From JBAZAX01 sp041671765 (lineage in GTDB: Bacteria > Babelota > Babeliae > Babelales > RVW-14): DNA of 64,000 nucleotides. Under the pieces are notes generated by a model. The model was not told the DNA's origin and made no database searches. It was given only the letters and a program-made list of their open reading frames with translations. The stretch lies in NCBI GenBank assembly GCA_041671765.1, contig JBAZAX010000001.1, forward strand, positions 1-64,000, in the 5' to 3' direction. The first letter of the stretch is position 1. The number at the start of each line of letters is the position of its first letter. Position numbers and translations under genes: made by a program. This document shows positions 26,707 to 35,547 of the stretch, piece after piece.

Positions 26707-27753
26707 ATGCATAATAAAATCATAATTCAAACAACATATGGCAACTTTGAAATTGGCCAACCCTTTATCGATTTAATAAATTCACCGGCTATGCAACGGC
26801 TAAAAAAAATTTCAATGGGTGGAATAACAAATTTTGTAAAAGGCTCAGACTATAAAGATTACTTTCGGTATGAACATTCGATAAATGTCTTGGCTTTATT
26901 AATAAAATACGGAGCAGACAAAGAAGAACAAATTGCAGGACTTTTGCACGACATCTCTCATACAGCGTTTTCGCATGTAGGGGATATTTTATTTCGAGGC
27001 ACGCAAAATGAGTGCTATCAAGATGACGTACACGAATGGTTTTTAAAACATCAAGGAATTGATAGTCTTCTGGAAAAATATAATGTCTCAATCAATGCAA
27101 TACTACACAAAGAAGGTGATTTTAAACGGCTTGAACAAAACCTTCCAGATATTTGCATAGATCGATTAGATTATAATATTCAAGTAGCTCTAAATAATAA
27201 AATTATAAACACACAAGAATTGAATCAAATACTTGAAAGCCTAAAATTTGAAGATAATAAATGGTTTTTTACAGACATAGAAATGGCCAAATTATTTGCT
27301 AAAATTCCACTTTACTTCAATAAAAACTATTGGGCATCACCAAGCCAAATTCTTGCTTACTCCCTGACCGCCAATGCCATGCAACGAGCAATGGATCTTA
27401 AAATTTTAACAACAGATGAAATTCATTTTTCTGATGATTTGACTGTATGGCAAAAATTAAAAAATAGTGGGGATAAGCAAATTTTGCAGTACTTAAACCA
27501 AGTTGAAAATGTTAAACAAATTTTTAAATTAAGTACTCATGACAATTGTGATACGATTTTAACCGGCAAGTTCAGAGGAATTGATCCATGGGTCGAGGTC
27601 ACACCTCCCAAGGAGACATCACTCGAAATTACATCTCCTAAAGTTGATAAAAACTTGGTCAGGCTTACTGATTTTGATTTCAAATTTAAATCTGAATTTG
27701 AGCATGTTAAAAATATAATCAATTCAGGGTGGCCAATAAAATTCGTGCTCTAA
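26707..27753 (+). CDS. HD-domain phosphohydrolase
   Basis: This is a 348-residue HD protein of the dGTPase/SAMHD1-like class. The metal ligands appear as YEHSINV (His), GLLHDISHTAFSH (HD) and CIDRLDYN (late Asp). The N-terminal MQRLKKISMGG also fits the family. It would hydrolyse (d)NTPs or another nucleotide. A -10-like TATAAT lies at 26652-26657. It stands alone. Confidence 0.8.
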   Translation: MHNKIIIQTTYGNFEIGQPFIDLINSPAMQRLKKISMGGITNFVKGSDYKDYFRYEHSINVLALLIKYGADKEEQIAGLLHDISHTAFSHVGDILFRGTQNECYQDDVHEWFLKHQGIDSLLEKYNVSINAILHKEGDFKRLEQNLPDICIDRLDYNIQVALNNKIINTQELNQILESLKFEDNKWFFTDIEMAKLFAKIPLYFNKNYWASPSQILAYSLTANAMQRAMDLKILTTDEIHFSDDLTVWQKLKNSGDKQILQYLNQVENVKQIFKLSTHDNCDTILTGKFRGIDPWVEVTPPKETSLEITSPKVDKNLVRLTDFDFKFKSEFEHVKNIINSGWPIKFVL

Positions 27754-27846
27754 ATAAACAAAACATTCTTGCTTTTACATTAATGCTAATTATACTTTCC
27801 TGAAAAGAAGTCCGTATTTTTATTCAAAAAATTGGGAGCATATTTT

Positions 27847-29013
27847 ATGAATTTTAGAGTTATGAATTTTAGAACGTTTTTCTTCGCAATCTGTTTAATA
27901 AACTCGTTTGTAGCATTCCCGCTTTCAAACGCCTCATACCAGAGCATTCACAAAGACGATTTCAGATACACCGTCAGAAACATTGCTGATAATTATCTTA
28001 AATCAAAAAGTATAGACCTCTATAACATGCCCACCAAAATACAAACAGATTATGAAAGCAGTCTTACAATTGCAGAAAATCTATTAATTGAGATCTGTTG
28101 GAGCCAGGGAAATCTTTACATCTCTTATAATCAGATAGAAAAAATTACAAAAGAAGAAGTTGATAAATTTATAAAAATAGCAATAAATGTTGTGTTAAAA
28201 CCAGACATCGATCAAAAAATCAATGATTCAATCTGTGATTTGACACATAAAAATGGCTTATTAAAAGGCGATCTTAAACAACATTCTGAACAAGAATATG
28301 AATCACGATTTCAAAAAGTTAAAACTAAACTGAACAAAATAATGGCAAATAATTACTGCTCTTTTGTATACATTGGAGAAATTGATACAGCCGTATACGA
28401 CGAATTCACGCCTCTTGTGAAAAGGATAGAACAAAATAAGAACTCTCAAAATCACTCCAATGCCTCATCTGCAGGAAGTTTTTGGGACTGGTTATTTGGA
28501 ACAGGCACCCAACCTAATACATCAGGCAAAGACTCTAAATCAGGTTCAGACACAAGCTACAAATACAATAAATACAGCGACTACGACAAAATTTATAGCT
28601 ATGAAATAGATGAGAAAGTTCTTGAAATTTCAAATCAAATTTTAATAGAGAATAATTATAATCCTGAAACAATTCCAGCCAGGGTCGTTTCTGATTACAG
28701 TGATGCAGTCCAAAAAATCATAAAACAAACAAAAAATAAAATTGGATATGATTACAGCATCTACGCTTACGAAATCAAAGATTTAGCAAAAAAAGAGATC
28801 CAGGCCATAATCGACAAAATTAAATATAAAGGCGAAGTATGCAGCATTTGTTTGGATGAAATCAAATCACATCAAACTCTTGGCGTTCTAAATTGCGGAC
28901 ACTTTTTTCACAAAAATTGTATCCGAACCTCGCTGAACTATAAAAATCAATGTCCTTTGTGTGGAACACATGTAAATAAAATTGATCACACAGAAACAGT
29001 TCCTCTGCAATAA
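27847..29013 (+). CDS. Secreted RING-H2 finger protein (putative E3 ubiquitin ligase mimic)
   Basis: The 388-residue product has a signal peptide and a C-terminal RING-H2 finger at 332-374 with spacing C-x2-C-x14-C-x-H-x2-H-x2-C-x10-C-x2-C, the canonical eukaryotic E3 pattern. The rest shows an internal duplication: residues about 35-125 and 250-325 both have a run like IxxxYxP-x-x(P)-x-D-Y-x-x-x(8)-I followed by an EIxxLxKKE-type helix. A low-complexity linker (GSFWDWLFGTGTQPNTSGK) lies between. Bacteria lack ubiquitin, so action inside a eukaryotic host is likely. Start at ATG 27847, SD GGGAGC. It shares the RING type with 48250-49434. Confidence 0.8.
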   Translation: MNFRVMNFRTFFFAICLINSFVAFPLSNASYQSIHKDDFRYTVRNIADNYLKSKSIDLYNMPTKIQTDYESSLTIAENLLIEICWSQGNLYISYNQIEKITKEEVDKFIKIAINVVLKPDIDQKINDSICDLTHKNGLLKGDLKQHSEQEYESRFQKVKTKLNKIMANNYCSFVYIGEIDTAVYDEFTPLVKRIEQNKNSQNHSNASSAGSFWDWLFGTGTQPNTSGKDSKSGSDTSYKYNKYSDYDKIYSYEIDEKVLEISNQILIENNYNPETIPARVVSDYSDAVQKIIKQTKNKIGYDYSIYAYEIKDLAKKEIQAIIDKIKYKGEVCSICLDEIKSHQTLGVLNCGHFFHKNCIRTSLNYKNQCPLCGTHVNKIDHTETVPLQ

Positions 29014-29048
29014 AAAACAACTAATTAGAAAAAACAACTTATTATAAT

Positions 29049-29075
29049 GGGGTCGTAAAATACGGCCCTTTTTAA
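29049..29075 (+). terminator. Terminator after the RING protein gene
   Basis: GGGTCGT, loop AAAAT, ACGGCCC (one G-T pair) and TTTTTA form an intrinsic terminator 36 bases after the stop. Confidence 0.7.
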
Positions 29076-29096
29076 TCGAAACAATTTGGATAAATC

Positions 29097-29951
29097 ATGA
29101 AAATTTATAAATTTCTGTTATTGTCATTTTACTTATTTTTTACAAGCATTAACGCAATGCAAACATTTTACAATCCAACCATTTCAAAATTTCCGGATCA
29201 TATAAGCCTTGGGGAAATCGGTTTTAAAAAAAGAGGGTATCTTGTTCCCAAAGTCAAAAACCCAAAAGATTTCATTGTTTATTATTCTGCAACATGCCAA
29301 GATCCAACGATATCTGGAATTTTTTGCTCACTCCATTTTTATCCGAATGATTTCGGCACATTACAATGCCTAGAAAATGCCATTTTTACAATAAGCGATA
29401 ATTCTTTTACCGGTGAGCATAGACCAACAAAAACAAATACGATTGCACTCCATTTCAATAATATTTCAGAAATAAGCCCGGAAAAAATTATAGAAATTTT
29501 AGAAATTGCTTTTCAACAGCATAAAATCAGCATAAGCCATCAAATCCCATCCTCTCTGGGAAATTTAGTTTTTGAAAGTAGCAGATTTGAATTTAAGAAA
29601 ATCGTCACCTTAAAAACCGATCCTGTAGATTGTGTAATTTACTATGAATTAATCAATCCGGAATGCATTTTTGATAAATTAATTAATGTAGTTTATTCTT
29701 TGCATTTTTATAAAGAAGCCTCTACTAATTCATATATCTGCTTAGCAAATTCCACATGTACGCTAAAAAATAATACTCGTTCAATTTTCTCCAAAGATAA
29801 TCCGTTTTTATCTCAGCAAAATAAAGTTTTCATAACGGCGGAATATTTCGATTATATGCCAATATTAGGACCGGATTTGGTTTTAAAACTCTTAACAGAT
29901 TTACATCAATTCACAATAAACGAAATAGCCCTATCAATATCGAGGTTTTAA
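29097..29951 (+). CDS. Secreted protein with internal duplication
   Basis: The 284-residue product has a signal peptide ending INAMQ. The mature part contains two related halves. The first holds FIVYYSATCQDP, then SLHFYPND, LENAIFTISDN, IALHF and PEKIIEILEIAFQQHKISI. The second holds CVIYYELINPECI, then SLHFYKEA, LANSTCTLKNN, VFITAEYF and PDLVLKLLTDLHQFTINEI. Each half is about 115 residues, beta-rich and ends with one helix. I do not recognise the fold. Function unknown. Confidence 0.65.
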   Translation: MKIYKFLLLSFYLFFTSINAMQTFYNPTISKFPDHISLGEIGFKKRGYLVPKVKNPKDFIVYYSATCQDPTISGIFCSLHFYPNDFGTLQCLENAIFTISDNSFTGEHRPTKTNTIALHFNNISEISPEKIIEILEIAFQQHKISISHQIPSSLGNLVFESSRFEFKKIVTLKTDPVDCVIYYELINPECIFDKLINVVYSLHFYKEASTNSYICLANSTCTLKNNTRSIFSKDNPFLSQQNKVFITAEYFDYMPILGPDLVLKLLTDLHQFTINEIALSISRF

Positions 29952-29990
29952 AAAAAATTTTGGATATTTGCTTAAAAATTCTTCTCTAAA

Positions 29991-30041
29991 AATAAAAAGA
30001 GGCTTGTTATCCAATGAGTGGATAACAAGCCTCTTTTTATT
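29991..30041. terminator. Perfect bidirectional terminator
   Basis: AATAAAAAGAGGCTTGTTAT-CCA, loop ATGAG, and the exact complement form a 23-bp stem with T-runs on both sides. It separates two convergent genes. Confidence 0.95.
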
Positions 30042-30059
30042 TTTTAGTTTATCCTGACG

Positions 30060-30431
30060 CTAGTCGTTTGTGTCATTTGAGTCTTGCTTTTCGCCTGAAT
30101 CAAGTGTCAATTTCAAACCTTCACTAATAGTAACTGACTTAGTATTCTCATCAATTTTTATGCTATTTGAACCATTGTCGTCTGTCACTGTTATTGTTGT
30201 AACGTGAGGCATAAGAAAGCTTGGAACAGGAAATGAACCATGCGGCTCACTAACAATGATTACTAGTGAAGCACTTCTATGAGGCTCCACCGAAAGGGTA
30301 TGGTTGTCCGAATCTCTTACATCAACTGTTACATCCGTGTCATTATTGATTGATATCGTGCGACTGTGGCTGCCCGCCATACAACTAAAAGAAACTATTG
30401 ATACTATCGCTACTGCTAATAATTTTTTCAT
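30060..30431 (-). CDS. Small secreted beta-rich protein
   Basis: The 123-residue product has a signal peptide (MKKLLAVAIVSIVSFSCMAGS) and a strong SD (GGGGGAT). The mature part is rich in Thr, Ser, Asp and Val with alternating strands (TISINNDTDVTVDVRD; TKSVTISEGLKLTLDS). It could be an immunoglobulin-like or jelly-roll domain. The last 15 residues are acidic (GEKQDSNDTND). No family recognised. Confidence 0.6.
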   Translation of the reverse strand: MKKLLAVAIVSIVSFSCMAGSHSRTISINNDTDVTVDVRDSDNHTLSVEPHRSASLVIIVSEPHGSFPVPSFLMPHVTTITVTDDNGSNSIKIDENTKSVTISEGLKLTLDSGEKQDSNDTND

Positions 30432-30911
30432 TTTTATCCCCCTAAATTCCCTAAACTTTTTTTAATATTTTTCTATGACTACTCCCCTATTTTTAGCACT
30501 CTCCTTTCCGTTTTTTAATTTTAATTCAAACATCATTACTAGCCTGATACAACTACTTTACTTATTTTATGTATAAATAGTAAATAAATTTATTATTTAT
30601 ACGCTCTTAGCATGAGGAATAATAGTTGGGTGTATATTGGGCTTGTTAGAAAACTTTTTGTATTTTGAGTTTAGCGAGGCTGCATAGGTCTTAATCAGCC
30701 TTTCTTAAAGTATCTTTACCGGTAGCATCAAAAAATTTATTTATATCGACTATCTCCCGCAGACCAATGCCTCCTTTCTCCCTCTATTTTACCTTGCAGC
30801 AAATAAAAATATAATTTAGGGTACAGGCTGTTGAGCTCACCAGACATATCTGCTAATCTTGAGCAAATTGGGGCTTATAAATTTAATAATACGAATGCAA
30901 AGAGGATTATA
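30432..30911. other. Intergenic region with a possible coding remnant
   Basis: Mostly AT-rich spacer. A minus-strand open stretch from 30783 to 30691 reads GIGLREIVDINKFFDATGKD and ends TLRKAD, protein-like but with no proper start and a stop just upstream. It may be the tail of a lost gene. The promoter of the DUF2608 gene must lie on the right side. Confidence 0.3.
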
Positions 30912-31817
30912 ATGGTTGGTTTGTTAAAATGGCCAAAAACAAAATTTACACTTTTTACGTTGGTATTTATCAGTTCAACAATTATGCCGTTTATGCCATT
31001 AAGAAGTAACTGGTTTTTCAAAGAGCCACCTTATGGGGTATTTAAGCAAATTGAAACATACAGTGAAATTAAAAATATATTTGACGCCTGCGATGAAAAC
31101 ACGCTTATTACATTCGATGTTGATAGTACATTGATCATGTCACACGATGTTATGGCAAATTTTGAATTTCCATCAATATGGTTCGCAATTCGAGCACTAC
31201 TCAAGTATCCAGAACTCATCTGGAACAAAAAATCGATAGAACCAATCCTAAGCGTTGTGTTTGAACAAGCAGAACGTTTCGTTTTTGATCCTGATATTGT
31301 TCCTATCATTCAACAGCTACAAAAACAAAACTGCAAAACAGTTGCTCTTACAATGATGTGGAATGGAGCTTATGGAAATATTAAAAACATGCCCGAGTGG
31401 CGCGCAAGCATGTTAGAAAAATTCAATATCAATTTTGATGAACAATTTCCAGATACAGAATTTAAATCTCTTCCAAAAAATAGAGGGTTGCATCCCTGCC
31501 TTTACAAGGGCATCCTTTGCACTAATCATATAGATAAGGGAAAAGTCCTAGGGGCGTTTTTGGATCACAATAAATTTAAACCTACACTTATCATCTCTTT
31601 TGATGATCAAAAAAAACAGCTTAATTCTATTGCAAGCGAATGCGCTAAAAGAAAAATTGCCTTTTCAGGCTATCAAATGGTTGGATGGAAAAAATACTGC
31701 AACGAGTGGAATACCAGTCGAGCCCTTTTACAACTTGATTTTCTTATGAATGACAAAGTGTGGCTGACCGATAGCGAAGCGGATGCTATACTTTCTGGGG
31801 AAATAAAAAGCGCATAA
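30912..31817 (+). CDS. DUF2608 HAD-like protein with signal peptide
   Basis: The 301-residue product starts at ATG 30912 behind AGAGGAT and opens with a signal-like segment (FTLFTLVFISSTIMPFM). HAD motif I is LITFDVDSTLI, with both Asp residues. Motif II-like TVALTMMWNG and motif IV-like LIISFDDQKKQL are present. DUF2608 proteins are frequent in Legionella and Babeliae and are often exported. It is a paralog of the operon protein at 7156-7923, which has lost the second Asp of motif I. Substrate unknown. Confidence 0.75.
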   Translation: MVGLLKWPKTKFTLFTLVFISSTIMPFMPLRSNWFFKEPPYGVFKQIETYSEIKNIFDACDENTLITFDVDSTLIMSHDVMANFEFPSIWFAIRALLKYPELIWNKKSIEPILSVVFEQAERFVFDPDIVPIIQQLQKQNCKTVALTMMWNGAYGNIKNMPEWRASMLEKFNINFDEQFPDTEFKSLPKNRGLHPCLYKGILCTNHIDKGKVLGAFLDHNKFKPTLIISFDDQKKQLNSIASECAKRKIAFSGYQMVGWKKYCNEWNTSRALLQLDFLMNDKVWLTDSEADAILSGEIKSA

Positions 31818-31835
31818 AAACAATTTTTGTGTTAT

Positions 31836-32507
31836 TTATACATGTTTAAATTTAAAAACTCGATCAAATCTCCGTTTAGCATCCTTTTTAAACCAAAGAT
31901 AAACTATTCCTTCATTTTCGTATGGGAACCTATCTGAATCGCTACAAACAACATCTCTCCCTAATCCGAATTTATGAGCCAAACTCATTAACAAATCAGC
32001 TTCACCCTGTAGCTGTTTTGTTTTAGAAAAAGCCAAATAACTATTTGGCATATTTGGGTAAGCTAAGCTTCCAGATTTACCAGATGCAACGAAAATCCAA
32101 TTCCATTTTAAAGCTTCCATAGCATTTATATACATACGTTTAAGCCGCATATAAATATCATCTTTGTAATCAAAAGTACCATCGGAAGGCAACAAAATTA
32201 ATTCACCCATAGATTGATCTTGTTCATCTTGCGCTTGAGTTGATTTACATGCATAAACTAACAATCCAAGACCTATGTTCAAAGTTAAATATGCACAAAT
32301 TTCACCATCATTCAAATATTTAATTTGTAATAATCTACGACTTTTATCAAATTGATCACATTTTTGTTGAAATAAATTCATCATTAAATATGCACACATA
32401 TCCGGAATATCATCTATATCTTTAATCGGCTCAGGATATTCCGTAGCACCAAACAAACTTGTCCATAACAAACATACAAAAGCCATAACCAATTTTTTCT
32501 TGTTCAT
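31836..32507 (-). CDS. Secreted protein of unknown function
   Basis: The 223-residue product has a signal peptide (MNKKKLVMAFVCLLWTSLFGA) and a mature part with several Cys and aromatic residues. Near the end KKDAKRRFDRVFKFKH is basic. There are two short similar segments, DMCAYLMMNLFQQ and EICAYLTLNIGLG, which might mark a small repeat. No family recognised. It converges on the DUF2608 gene with an 18-base gap. Confidence 0.55.
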   Translation of the reverse strand: MNKKKLVMAFVCLLWTSLFGATEYPEPIKDIDDIPDMCAYLMMNLFQQKCDQFDKSRRLLQIKYLNDGEICAYLTLNIGLGLLVYACKSTQAQDEQDQSMGELILLPSDGTFDYKDDIYMRLKRMYINAMEALKWNWIFVASGKSGSLAYPNMPNSYLAFSKTKQLQGEADLLMSLAHKFGLGRDVVCSDSDRFPYENEGIVYLWFKKDAKRRFDRVFKFKHV

Positions 32508-32747
32508 AAATTACCCAGTCTAAACAACACAATCCTGTAACATTAATAATTGACATGGCTTAAAATATAAATTAAAAAACCATTGAATTGCAAGACAACA
32601 ATGCATTACATAGTCAAAAATCAAACTAATGACAAATTCTCTATTCATAATATTTTTTATGTATATAATCCTAAATCTGCAATGGTTATTCTAACTCAGT
32701 GACTAATTAAAAAATATAAGAAAATTAGAAATTAAGAAAATTATAAA

Positions 32748-33323
32748 ATGGTACCTAAATCTAAAATCAATCTTATTAAAGAAGATCAGGAACATATCAA
32801 AAAAATGGTCGCTCAAGGAGCAACAGAAGATGAATTTAAATCGTTTATGTACTTATGTCATGAATATAACCTTGATCCGCTTAAAAAAGAAATTTATTTT
32901 ATTAAGTACGGTGGTAGGTCAACCGTAATTACAAGCAGGGACGGTTATCTTAAAATCGCAAATCTTAATGAGCACTTTAATGGCATAGAAAGCGAAGTGG
33001 TTTATCAGGGCGATGTGCTTACCAAAAGAGATGATGGAAGCTTACTAATCACTTATGGCCCCGATCACCTCGTTTTCGATAAATCGAAACTAACCGGAGC
33101 CTTTTGCAATGTTTTTCGCAAAGACCGCGAAAAGGCAACTGCTGTATTTGTTAGTATTAAAGAGTATTACAAAAAAGATGCACCTATTTGGCAACAGTAT
33201 ACAAATGCAATGATTCTTAAGGTGGCAGAAGCAATGGCACTTAAGCGTGCATTTGCCATCAGTGGACTGGTCACCAAAGAAGAGATTGAGGGCAAGGAAT
33301 CAATTGAGGTTGAGTCGAGTTGA
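32748..33323 (+). CDS. bet-like: Single-strand annealing protein, Red-beta/RecT family
   Basis: The 191-residue protein belongs to the phage Bet family. Key stretches are EFKSFMYLCHEYNLDPLKKEIYFIKYG, TVITSRDGYLKIA, GAFCNVFRKDREKATAVFV and the helix WQQYTNAMILKVAEAMALKRAF. These proteins anneal complementary single strands during phage recombination. No exonuclease gene (lambda Exo or RecE) lies next to it; instead a Cdd1-like gene follows after one base. It is probably of phage origin and about 5 kb left of the larger element. Confidence 0.85.
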   Translation: MVPKSKINLIKEDQEHIKKMVAQGATEDEFKSFMYLCHEYNLDPLKKEIYFIKYGGRSTVITSRDGYLKIANLNEHFNGIESEVVYQGDVLTKRDDGSLLITYGPDHLVFDKSKLTGAFCNVFRKDREKATAVFVSIKEYYKKDAPIWQQYTNAMILKVAEAMALKRAFAISGLVTKEEIEGKESIEVESS

Positions 33324-33324
33324 A

Positions 33325-33603
33325 ATGAATAAAAAATCTCGTACAAAAAATGAGCTACGCTCACTTATGAACGTTGGACCCGCAACACAGAAAGATCTTA
33401 CTCTTTTAGGAATTACAACAATAGATCAACTTGCACAAGCAAATCCTGATGAGTTGTATGAGCGTTTACAACAAATCACAAAAACCAAACACGACCCATG
33501 CGTTTGGGATGTGTTTGCTGCAATTATACATGAAGCAAATATGGGAGAAAAAATACCATGGTGGCATTGGACGTCAATTCGAAAAGCAAGAAATTATAAA
33601 TAA
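33325..33603 (+). CDS. Cdd1/mitomycin-resistance-like helix-hairpin-helix protein
   Basis: The 92-residue protein matches the Cdd1 (pathogenicity locus) family. LRSLMNVGPATQKDLTLLGI is a helix-hairpin-helix DNA-binding start, then TIDQLAQANPDELYERL, a Cys in KHDPCVWDVFAAI and a Trp-rich end. I chose ATG 33325, one base after the Bet stop; a longer upstream frame overlaps bet and has no SD. The pairing with an annealing protein suggests a DNA repair or recombination role. Confidence 0.75.
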   Translation: MNKKSRTKNELRSLMNVGPATQKDLTLLGITTIDQLAQANPDELYERLQQITKTKHDPCVWDVFAAIIHEANMGEKIPWWHWTSIRKARNYK

Positions 33604-33612
33604 TATCGAGCG

Positions 33613-33652
33613 TAGGTGCATAATATTTCACATTTGAAATATTATGCACCTA
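33613..33652. terminator. Long perfect hairpin after the bet-cdd1 operon
   Basis: TAGGTGCATAATATTTCA, loop CATT, and the exact complement form an 18-bp stem. No T-run follows, so it may be a Rho-type end or a processing site. Confidence 0.6.
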
Positions 33653-33749
33653 TATGGCTTCTATCTCAACCAAAACATTTACAATGAAATAAACGTCTAG
33701 TATTCTCAATCTAGGGTTTAAGTTTAGGGATTTTTTAAGGGAACCGAAC

Positions 33750-34565
33750 ATGATTTCAAAAAAAGTGCTTTCCATTATTATATGCTCGTTTGCATTATCA
33801 TCTACAAATTTTGCCATGCAGGATGATCAGTATATAAAAAGTAAAATAAGAAGAGCAATTGATACAACCATAATTATAGCAAAACAAAAAGCTCAACAAA
33901 TTTCTCAATTCGCACAAGAACATAAAATTGCTATCGGAACCATCTTAGGATTTATCACTCTTGTTTCAATCGCAAATAATTTGTCATTCATACAACACGA
34001 TTTGATTGGCGACGGAATTTTACGTAACCTACCTGATCATTGGCAAAATTTTGTCGACAAAAACATTGTAGAATTTACAACAACAACTGAAGCAAAAGAG
34101 GCCGCAAATAAAGCAATTGCTGATCTGCAAGCATTAGACGAATCAATTTTAAAAACATTTAGTAGTGAAGCGGCAAATATTGCTGAAATTCAGCAGGTAA
34201 AGGAATATCGCAGATGGCAAAACAAATTATACGATGAACATACAAAACCTGAATTAAGAGAAACATATCACACGTGGTATGAAAACGATCCGGTTAACGA
34301 CAATGATAAATCATGGTTATACCAAGCCGTCAAAAAAGGCATAGACATAGATGGTTTTATCAACAACCTTAAACACAGCTTGGCTACTGCAAATAATATC
34401 GATTCTATTAGGACTTTAGAAAATAAAGCAAAAGAAGATATTAAAGGCGCATGCAGCAATGTAAGAACATATCAAGAAAAGCCATTCTACAACGAAAAAT
34501 TAACACCGGAAAAACAAATTATCGATCAAGAAATTAGCAAGATTTTAACAGATAAGTGCTCTTAA
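33750..34565 (+). CDS. Secreted protein of unknown function
   Basis: The 271-residue product has a signal peptide (MISKKVLSIIICSFALSSTNFAM), a second hydrophobic segment at 60-80 (IAIGTILGFITLVSIANNL), and then a charged helical part with many Lys and Glu. No family recognised. SD AAGGGAA. Confidence 0.55.
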   Translation: MISKKVLSIIICSFALSSTNFAMQDDQYIKSKIRRAIDTTIIIAKQKAQQISQFAQEHKIAIGTILGFITLVSIANNLSFIQHDLIGDGILRNLPDHWQNFVDKNIVEFTTTTEAKEAANKAIADLQALDESILKTFSSEAANIAEIQQVKEYRRWQNKLYDEHTKPELRETYHTWYENDPVNDNDKSWLYQAVKKGIDIDGFINNLKHSLATANNIDSIRTLENKAKEDIKGACSNVRTYQEKPFYNEKLTPEKQIIDQEISKILTDKCS

Positions 34566-34640
34566 GCTTTTAATTAGCAAGCTTTGATTTATATAATACT
34601 AAATTATCATATAATGAATTTTTTACATGGTAACTACAAA

Positions 34641-35444
34641 TCACGACTCAGAATTGAACATATGGTGTAAATAATATTCTGGGTTGTCTAAAAATTGCTT
34701 GGTAATTTGATAATGTTCCGTATCGGTATATCGAATGGTTGATAATTTTTCTGAATCACATGAATAGATAGTTGAATTTGGATATGCCAAAAGTATCGGA
34801 GAATGAGTAGCAATTATAAATTGTGCATTAGAACTTTTGCACATTTCATTAATAATAATCATGAGTGAAAGCTGACGTTGAGGTGAAAGCGCAGCCTCCG
34901 GTTCATCCAAAATGAAGAACCCATTTTTCCCAATACGATTTTTGAAAAATGATAAAAAGCTTTCTCCATGAGACTGTTCATGCAGTGATTTCCCTCCATA
35001 CGAAGCATAGGCCCTATAAGCACCTTCCCCACCATCTTTTGCTATTGTATCAAGATAATTGGCAATATTAAAAAAACTTTCCGCTCTAAAAAAATATCCA
35101 TCTTGTGGCTTTTTACGCCAAGAAAGTACAAACGATTGGGCAAGTAATTCAGTCCCCACGTAGGTATTCTGATTGGATGTTTTGAAATGAATATTCTTGC
35201 TGCCACCTTCAGGACCAAAACCAGCTTTTAAGGCCATGGCTTCAAGAATGGTTGACTTACCCGTACCATTTTCACCAACAAAAAAAGTTACTTGTGTTGG
35301 AAAGACAATATCTTGAAGATTTTTGACGATAGATAATGAAAACGGATAACAAGTTCGATTATTATCATTTATTTGAGTAAAATCAATTTTAACTTTATCA
35401 AGCAATGGACCATCGAAAACCTTATTGCAACTTTGTTTATTCAT
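34641..35444 (-). CDS. ABC-type ATPase of the AAA/OLD-like class
   Basis: The 267-residue soluble ATPase has Walker A FFVGENGTGKSTILEA, a short ABC-like signature near EQSHGESFLSFF, Walker B GFFILDEPEAALSPQRQ and a switch His in FIIATHSP. It has no membrane partner. Single ATPases of this compact kind (COG3910-like) are common and have no firm role; some are paired with nucleases in defence systems, but no partner gene is seen here. A GC-rich hairpin separates it from arsM. Confidence 0.75.
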   Translation of the reverse strand: MNKQSCNKVFDGPLLDKVKIDFTQINDNNRTCYPFSLSIVKNLQDIVFPTQVTFFVGENGTGKSTILEAMALKAGFGPEGGSKNIHFKTSNQNTYVGTELLAQSFVLSWRKKPQDGYFFRAESFFNIANYLDTIAKDGGEGAYRAYASYGGKSLHEQSHGESFLSFFKNRIGKNGFFILDEPEAALSPQRQLSLMIIINEMCKSSNAQFIIATHSPILLAYPNSTIYSCDSEKLSTIRYTDTEHYQITKQFLDNPEYYLHHMFNSES

Positions 35445-35483
35445 GTTCTAAAAATTCATTTTAATGGGATAACAACTTTGAAG

Positions 35484-35524
35484 ATGGGGTTGCTATAAAA
35501 TTTTGCATTCCTATGCAACCCCAT
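35484..35524. terminator. Hairpin between arsM and the ATPase gene
   Basis: ATGGGGTTGC pairs with GCAACCCCAT across a 21-nt loop. It may end the ars transcript, although no strong T-run follows on the minus strand. Confidence 0.45.
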
Positions 35525-35547
35525 TATTTACAAATTAAATCTAAATT

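Noticed and set aside
30691..30783. Short minus-strand open stretch that looks protein-like
   Set aside because: It has no acceptable start and a stop directly upstream. I mention it only as a possible remnant inside the intergenic entry.
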